From Rhodospirillales bacterium (GTDB lineage: Bacteria > Pseudomonadota > Alphaproteobacteria > UBA828), in NCBI GenBank assembly GCA_028820995.1, contig JAPPHR010000137.1, forward strand, positions 1-33,207: DNA of 33,207 nucleotides, given 5' to 3'. Below are positions 28,066 to 33,207 of this stretch, one piece after another (position 1 is the stretch's first letter; each line of letters begins with the position of its first letter). The notes under the pieces were generated by a model. It was not told the DNA's origin and did not search any database. It saw nothing but the letters and a program-made list of their open reading frames with translations. The position numbers and the translations under genes were made by a program.

Positions 28066-28514
28066 TGGCGGGGCAGGGGAGCAGCGTCGTGGTGGATACC
28101 GCGCCGCTCGACGGGGCGCTTGCGCGCCTGGCAGCGGTGCTGTCGCACCCCGATGGCATCATGGATGCGATCGGCAGATACTTGGTCGGCTCCGCGCACC
28201 GGCGCTTCGAGCGCGAGCGCGCGCCGGACGGCACGCCCTGGCTCAAGAGCGCGCGCGCGATTGCCGAGGGCGGCCGAACTCTCACGAATACCGGCCAGCT
28301 GCGTAACTCCATCGCGCACACGGTCACGGACGGCGGTCGCGCGGTCGAGGTGGGGTCGGGCGTCGTCTACGCCGCCATTCACCAGTTCGGCGGCCACGCG
28401 GGCAGGGGACGACGGGCAAGGATTCCGGCGCGCCCCTATCTCGGCGTGGACGAGCACGACCGCGATGCCATCACGCATATCGTTTCGCGCGCGCTGCAGG
28501 GAGCGCGGCCATGA
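28065..28514 (+). CDS. Mu gpG-like virion morphogenesis protein
   Basis: VGSAHRRFERERAPDGTPWLKSARAIAEGGRTLTNTGQLRNSIAHTV...VEVGSGVVYAAIHQFGGHAGRGRRARIPARPYLGV; typical gpG motif. ATG 28065. Confidence 0.88.
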   Translation: MAGQGSSVVVDTAPLDGALARLAAVLSHPDGIMDAIGRYLVGSAHRRFERERAPDGTPWLKSARAIAEGGRTLTNTGQLRNSIAHTVTDGGRAVEVGSGVVYAAIHQFGGHAGRGRRARIPARPYLGVDEHDRDAITHIVSRALQGARP

Positions 28515-28987
28515 CTCTCGCAGCGCTGGAAATGCACCTCGCCGACGCCATGGCGGAGCGGCTCACGGCGCTCAAGACGGACGACGGCGTGCCGGTCTTC
28601 GCCGCCGTTCTCAGCGCGCTCGACACGGCGGCGCTGACGGCCTGGCCCAAGGCTCCGGCAGCCCTGGTGCTGCCGATCTCCGACGAGGCCGAGGGCAGCA
28701 CGACGCGCCGGGTGGAGAGCGCGCCCGTGCAGCACATCGTCCGCGTCGGCGTCTCGGTGATGGTGGCCGCCCCCAACGACCGCGGCGGCGCGCGGGGGCG
28801 GGAGCGGCTCTCCGCCCTGCTCGCCCGCGCCAGGCAGGCGCTCGCCGGCTGGGCACCGCCCAGCCAGCGCGAGGTCCTGTCCTTCCGCCGCGGGCGGCTG
28901 GTCTCGCTGGAGGACGGGCGCCTGCAGTGGCTCGACGAGTACGAGATTCGCCGCGTCGCCCGCGCCGGCGTCGTGGACGTGGAATAG
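28511..28987 (+). CDS. Phage tail terminator-like protein (Mu gp37-like position)
   Basis: 158-aa ORF overlapping gpG-like stop; position immediately before the tail tube gene; ALKTDDGVPVFAAVLSALDTAALTAWPKAPAALVLPISDEA. Confidence 0.6.
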   Translation: MTLAALEMHLADAMAERLTALKTDDGVPVFAAVLSALDTAALTAWPKAPAALVLPISDEAEGSTTRRVESAPVQHIVRVGVSVMVAAPNDRGGARGRERLSALLARARQALAGWAPPSQREVLSFRRGRLVSLEDGRLQWLDEYEIRRVARAGVVDVE

Positions 28988-28999
28988 GGAGACATCCGA

Positions 29000-29890
29000 A
29001 TGACCGCGCGAAGCATCGACAAGCGCACCGACAACATCCTCATCGGCGCCGGCGAAGTCTACCTCGACATCCACGAGGGAGGCGCTGCGACGGGCGAGCG
29101 CTACCTGGGCGATGCCGTGGGGGCGGAGCTGGAGGTCGCGACCGAGGAAACCACGGTCTTCTCCGGCTCGGGCCCCGTCGCGCGCGAGCTTACGCGCATC
29201 GCCCGCAGCGTGACGCGCACCGTGAGGCTCACGCTCCACGACATCAGCTTGGAGAACCTGGCGCTCTTCACGGTGGGCGAGGTGAAACGGCTCGACGCTG
29301 CGGACCACGTCTCGGGCGAGGCCGCCGTTCTGCGACCCGGCCGATGGTATCAGCTCGGCGGGGCCGACCGGCCCGCCGGCGTGCTCAGGCTGGCTGCGCC
29401 GGCCGACAAGGCCGCTGCGATCGCAGCCGTGACCGTCGCCACCACGGCGCAGGCGCCGGTGACGGCGACGCAGGCGATCGCCGCCGGGCAATTCGGGAAC
29501 GCTGCCAGCGAGACCGAGCAGAAGGGCCAGTACGTGGTGGACTATGCCCGCGCCCGCATCTTCTGGCTGCCTCCCGACCACGCGCTCTACGAAGCCAAGG
29601 CCGGCGTCGAAGCCGGCACCGCTCTCGCCGTCGATTACACGCCCGACGATGCGCCGCGGGACCAGGTGCAAGGCGCGTTCCGACAGTTAATCGGCGCCTT
29701 TCGCTACATCGAGGACGCGGCCGAGGGTCAGGGGCGGAACATCTATGCGCCGCGCTGCTCGATCCAGCCGGCCGGCGGGCTGACCCTGCTCGACGGGCGT
29801 TCGTCCGAGCAGCAGATTAGGCTCGCCGTCTCGATGCTGGAGCCGGGCGGCGGCCAACCCGCGCTCTACATCGACGGGCAGGCCGCCTGA
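29000..29890 (+). CDS. Phage major tail tube protein
   Basis: MTARSIDKRTDNILIGAGEVYLDIHEGGAATGERYLGDAVGAELEVATEETTVFSGSGPVARELTRIARSVTRTVRLTLHDISLENLALF. Confidence 0.7.
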   Translation: MTARSIDKRTDNILIGAGEVYLDIHEGGAATGERYLGDAVGAELEVATEETTVFSGSGPVARELTRIARSVTRTVRLTLHDISLENLALFTVGEVKRLDAADHVSGEAAVLRPGRWYQLGGADRPAGVLRLAAPADKAAAIAAVTVATTAQAPVTATQAIAAGQFGNAASETEQKGQYVVDYARARIFWLPPDHALYEAKAGVEAGTALAVDYTPDDAPRDQVQGAFRQLIGAFRYIEDAAEGQGRNIYAPRCSIQPAGGLTLLDGRSSEQQIRLAVSMLEPGGGQPALYIDGQAA

Positions 29891-30570
29891 TGGACAGCTT
29901 ATCCCCCACCTCACCCCGGCCCTCTCCGCCCCCAGGGGCGGAGAGGGAGACCGCGCCGTCAACGCCTGCGTCCCCTCTCCGCCCTTCAGAGGGGAGGAGG
30001 ACAGGGGGTGGGCTTTCGGCCGAGAGCACAGTGGAAGCGGAGAGAGGCCTGCACCACCCAAGCGCCGCCGACCACGAGCTCTCCGTGCTGTTCCCGGATC
30101 GGGATGTGACGGTGTGGGACCCTGACACCGGCGACGCAGTATCGCTCACCGTGCGGGAGTTCTGTTTCCGCGAAGGGCTGGAGGCGACGGCGCTGGCGCG
30201 CCCACTGCTCCAGGCCCTCGCCGCCCTGGTGCCAATCGGGGAAGGCGGCTTGGAGGCCGGGGAGGAGGGGCCGGATGCGCTCGCGATCGAAGGCGCGCTC
30301 GCCGCCCATGCGGCGCTCTGGCTGGAGCTCGCCGCCCGCGCCTGCGGCCGGGACGCGGACTGGCTCGCGCGCCTGAGCGATGCGGACGGGCGCGCGCTCT
30401 CGGAGGCGATGTGGGCCGCGAACGGCGCATTTTTTTTGCGCCGCGTCGTGGCCCAGGTGGCGGCGCGGGCGAAGCGCGAGACGGCGAGTCCGTCGCCCTC
30501 TACCGGGTGCTCGACATCCTCGTCCGCGCCGGCCACGGGCGCGGCCACGTCGAGCTCAGCGAGCGCCTGA
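29890..30570 (+). CDS. Tail-assembly chaperone (frame-0 product; candidate -1 frameshift extends it to 30629)
   Basis: Between tail tube and tape measure; SVLFPDRDVTVWDPDTGDAVSLTVREFCFREGLEATALARPLLQALAALVP; second ORF in the -1 frame (30411..30629) gives ALYRVLDILVRAGHGRGHVELSERLTWRQIVLFYRAATEPMAGE. Confidence 0.6.
   Translation: MDSLSPTSPRPSPPPGAERETAPSTPASPLRPSEGRRTGGGLSAESTVEAERGLHHPSAADHELSVLFPDRDVTVWDPDTGDAVSLTVREFCFREGLEATALARPLLQALAALVPIGEGGLEAGEEGPDALAIEGALAAHAALWLELAARACGRDADWLARLSDADGRALSEAMWAANGAFFLRRVVAQVAARAKRETASPSPSTGCSTSSSAPATGAATSSSASA
29920..29994. repeat. Tandem GC-rich palindromic repeat inside the chaperone ORF
   Basis: CCCTCTCCGCCCC-CA-GGGGCGGAGAGGG (29920-29947), then CCCCTCT...AGAGGGG (29972-29994); CCCTCTCCGCCC occurs twice directly (29920, 29973). 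Confidence 0.75.
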
Positions 30571-30641
30571 CGTGGCGGCAGATCGTCCTCTTCTACCGCG
30601 CGGCCACCGAGCCGATGGCAGGCGAATGAGGGACATGAACA

Positions 30642-31361
30642 TTGCCTACTGATCTGGAACTCGCGCTCCGCGTTCGTGCGGACATGCGAGAGGCGCTCCA
30701 GGGAATCGGCACGCTGAACCGGTCCCTCGGCGATACCGCGCGAAGGGGCGGAGAGGCCGGCGCATCGCTGACGGGCGCAACCGGTGCGGCACAGGCGTTC
30801 AGCGTGGCGCTCGGCGCCTTAGGCCGCGAGAGCGGGAGCACCCTCGGCCAGGCCAGAGACGCGGCCGAGACGGTCTTCGGTGCCATGGAGTCGGCGCTCC
30901 AGCGGTTCGTCACCACGGGGAGCGTCTCGTTTTCCAGCTTCGCCGATTCCGTGATCGCGGATCTCGCGCGCATCGCCGCGCGCCGCTACATCACGGGGCC
31001 GCTGGCCGATCTGCTGTTCGGCGGCTTCCTCGGCGGCGCGTCGCCTGGCTCCGCCCGCCTGTTCCACGCCGGCGGCACGGTCGGCGCGTTGGGCGGCGTC
31101 ACACGCAACGCCGGCCTGCGCGCGGACGAGGTGCCGATCGTCGCGCAGCGCGGCGAGACTATCCTGCCGCGCGGCGCGCAGATCGTCGCCCCTTCGATCC
31201 ATGTCAATTTCGAGAATCGCGGCACACCGCAGCGCGAGGTGAGCCGCGAGGTGCGCCTCGATCCGCGCGGCCTCGTGGTCTCGATCGTCACCGACGACAT
31301 CCGGCGCGGCGGGCCGATCCGCCAGACCATGCAACGCGAGCTCGGGCGAGGGCTCTCATGA
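30642..31361 (+). CDS. Short phage tail tape-measure protein
   Basis: TTG start with GAGGGA upstream; RADMREALQGIGTLNRSLGDTARRGGEAG...SFSSFADSVIADLARIAARRYITGPLADLLFGGFLGG...FHAGGTVGALGGV...VPIVAQRGETILPRGAQI, typical tape-measure C-terminal motifs. Confidence 0.75.
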   Translation: MPTDLELALRVRADMREALQGIGTLNRSLGDTARRGGEAGASLTGATGAAQAFSVALGALGRESGSTLGQARDAAETVFGAMESALQRFVTTGSVSFSSFADSVIADLARIAARRYITGPLADLLFGGFLGGASPGSARLFHAGGTVGALGGVTRNAGLRADEVPIVAQRGETILPRGAQIVAPSIHVNFENRGTPQREVSREVRLDPRGLVVSIVTDDIRRGGPIRQTMQRELGRGLS

Positions 31362-31726
31362 GTGCGCTGGTCTGGCCTTCCTACGCAGCGGTCGAGGCGG
31401 ACGGCTATGCCGTCTCCGACGATACCGATGTTCAACGGACGCCCTTCGACGACGGGCTGGTGCGTCAGGAGCGGCGCTATTCGAGCGCGCTGACGGCGCT
31501 GTCGATCACCGCCCTGCTCGCAAACGACACCGACTATCGGCGCTTCCGCGCCTGGGCCGGCGACTGCGCGCACCGCTGGTTCGCGTGGACCGCGCCGGAG
31601 AGCGGCCAGGTGCACCAGGTGCGCGTGCGCGGCGGCGCGGGCGGCATCGATTACACGGCGCGCATTGGCCCGGACGGCCGGCGCTCGTGGGAGGCGACCC
31701 TCGATCTTGAGGGCGTCGGGCTCTAG
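31358..31726 (+). CDS. Phage tail protein (distal/minor), unknown family
   Basis: 122-aa ORF with 4-bp overlap to tape measure: VWPSYAAVEADGYAVSDDTDVQRTPFDDGLVRQERRYSSALTALSITALLANDTDYRRFRAWAGDCAHRWFAW. Confidence 0.55.
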   Translation: MSALVWPSYAAVEADGYAVSDDTDVQRTPFDDGLVRQERRYSSALTALSITALLANDTDYRRFRAWAGDCAHRWFAWTAPESGQVHQVRVRGGAGGIDYTARIGPDGRRSWEATLDLEGVGL

Positions 31727-31744
31727 CGAACGAAAGGACTCACC

Positions 31745-32137
31745 ATGCCGATTACAGCGGCCGAGCAGAACCGGGCGGTGCTCGCCATCGCGGGTGCCGG
31801 CGACGATTACCTGGCCCTCGCCACCGCCGACCCGACGGCGGCGGGCAACAACCTGATCGCTGCCGCCGGCCGGGCCGAGCTCGACCTCGGCCGCGAGAAC
31901 GCCGACCCTGCGGGCGCAGTGAAGAACCTGGCGGCGGTGGACTTCGCGCCGACGGCGCTGGTCGAGAACGCCACGCACTTCGCCATCATGACGGCTGCGG
32001 GCGGCGGCGCTGTGCGCGCCTGGGGCCGGCTGGTGGACGATCAGGGCCAGGACGCAACGGTCAGCCAACAGTCCACCGACGACATCCTCCGGGTGCCCGC
32101 CGGCGCCGTCGTGATCCGCATTCCCTCGGGCGCCTAG
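31745..32137 (+). CDS. Hypothetical phage tail-region protein
   Basis: 130-aa ORF with RBS AAAGGA; MPITAAEQNRAVLAIAGAGDDYLALATADPTAAGNNLIAAAGRAELDLG... Confidence 0.55.
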   Translation: MPITAAEQNRAVLAIAGAGDDYLALATADPTAAGNNLIAAAGRAELDLGRENADPAGAVKNLAAVDFAPTALVENATHFAIMTAAGGGAVRAWGRLVDDQGQDATVSQQSTDDILRVPAGAVVIRIPSGA

Positions 32138-32164
32138 AGACGAGCCGGCGGCGGCGGGGGTTCG

Positions 32165-33207
32165 ATGACTCGGCAGGTCCTGGAGCTCACCGGACTCGGC
32201 GGCGAGGGCTGGCGCGGCGCCGAGCTGATCGATCCTGCGCTGATCGCGGGCAGCGGGACCGCCTACCTGCGCCGGGTGCGCCGAAACGGCAACAGCCTGC
32301 AAGTGCGGCTCTCGGCGACGGCCGACGACCGGCCCGAAGATGCCGGGCCGGAGTTCTCGACCGCGCTCGAGACCTCGGCGCGCGCCTTCACCTTCACCGA
32401 CGGCGCGGACACCCTCGTGCTGAAAGGCCCCGGCCACGAGGACAACACCTTCGCCGACGAGACGGAGCCCTACTTCTGGACTCCCGGCAACACCGCCGAA
32501 TTCACGGCGTGGTTCGGAAGCACGCGTCAAGACTTCACCCTCACCCTCGACGACGGCGTGCTCGAACATACGGTGCGCGGCGGGGCTGCGGCCGGCGCGC
32601 CGGAGGCCCGTGCCCGCGTCGACGTGATCCTGCCGCTCGGCCTCGCCGACTTTGACGCGGAGGGGCTCCAGGTCGACGTTCTGGCGCTGATCCGCGCCGG
32701 TGCCGGCCCGGCGGGCACCGTCTATGCCGCGCCGCCGCGCGGCAGCGTGGGCGCGCTGGTGGACGGTGAGCTCGGCCTCGGCGCCGGCGACGCACCGATC
32801 ACTCGCATCCGGCGGCGCAACGGCAACATGCTCCTCATCAACGACGACGATCCGCTTTCGCTTGCCGGCTATTTCAACCCCGGCGGACCCGGGGCCGATC
32901 TCACGCTTCATATTCGGACCCGCGCCGGCGCGGCCTCGCTTCCCGTGATCGAGCACGGCCGCGAGGGCAGCGACTTTATCCAGTTCGGCCCACTCGGCAC
33001 CGATCTCCAGGCTCTCCTCGACGGCATCGGCAACGGCGATCTCTTCATTTTCGCGCTGGCGCGCCCGGCGGCGATCACGGTGCGGGGCGCAGCCGAAGCC
33101 GGCGCGGCCGAAGCGGTGGCCCGCGTGCTGCGCGTCACGCCGCCCATCCGCACGGTCCGGGGCACCGCTACCGCCGGCGAGGCCGAGGCCGGCCGCACCT
33201 GGCTGCT
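32165..33207 (+). CDS. Repeat-containing phage tail-tip/fibre-like protein (partial, runs off window)
   Basis: Open frame from ATG 32165 to window end; recurring TVRGxAxAGxxEA motif (TVRGGAAAGAPEARARV, TVRGAAEAGAAEAVARV, TVRGTATAGEAEAGRTW). Confidence 0.55.
   Translation, partial: MTRQVLELTGLGGEGWRGAELIDPALIAGSGTAYLRRVRRNGNSLQVRLSATADDRPEDAGPEFSTALETSARAFTFTDGADTLVLKGPGHEDNTFADETEPYFWTPGNTAEFTAWFGSTRQDFTLTLDDGVLEHTVRGGAAAGAPEARARVDVILPLGLADFDAEGLQVDVLALIRAGAGPAGTVYAAPPRGSVGALVDGELGLGAGDAPITRIRRRNGNMLLINDDDPLSLAGYFNPGGPGADLTLHIRTRAGAASLPVIEHGREGSDFIQFGPLGTDLQALLDGIGNGDLFIFALARPAAITVRGAAEAGAAEAVARVLRVTPPIRTVRGTATAGEAEAGRTWL

Noticed and set aside
28120-29820. 566-aa plus-strand ORF overlapping gpG-, gp37- and tail-tube-like genes in another frame
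   Set aside because: Arg/Ala/Gly-rich out-of-frame translation of three recognised genes.
30986-32956. 656-aa minus-strand ORF opposite the phage tail genes
   Set aside because: Shadow ORF; the plus-strand genes have overlapping starts/stops and recognisable phage motifs.
1-33207. CRISPR arrays, rRNA or tRNA genes
   Set aside because: No regularly spaced repeat-spacer pattern and no recognisable tRNA/rRNA segments seen by eye; a tRNAscan/Infernal run would be needed to be certain.

Overview
GC-rich (alphaproteobacterial-looking) chromosomal window with two parts. Positions 1 to about 23.9 kb hold mostly housekeeping and metabolic genes: divergent pyrF/pyrE; an FMN alpha-hydroxyacid dehydrogenase divergent from a hyuA-hyuB-racemase operon; an AT-rich, probably acquired PIN-toxin locus with an unusual 222-aa partner; a peroxiredoxin; xerC-fructose-6-P aldolase/transaldolase; priA; DUF3891; VOC; a zinc-type alcohol dehydrogenase; an ABC-ATPase homologue with degenerate catalytic motifs; pcm-rhodanese-tolC; nitroreductase; MaoC; DUF427; a HisD-like dehydrogenase; and an SDR. 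From about 24.2 kb to the window end there is a collinear phage structural block: Mu gpI-like protease/scaffold, capsid cement, major capsid, unknown, gp36-like, gpG-like, tail terminator, tail tube, tail-assembly chaperone, very short tape measure, and tail-tip/fibre-like proteins. No terminase, portal or integrase precedes it in the window. Main points for a second look: (1) a full-length MalK/UgpC-type ABC ATPase with every catalytic motif altered; (2) the PIN-toxin partner of unknown family, behind three helically phased direct repeats; (3) a capsid/tail module without packaging genes and with a tape measure of only about 240 aa; (4) a candidate -1 frameshift (T8 run) in the tail chaperone; (5) palindromic GC-rich repeats inside two phage coding sequences, apparently in frame. 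All calls come from reading the sequence and motifs; no database search was run.
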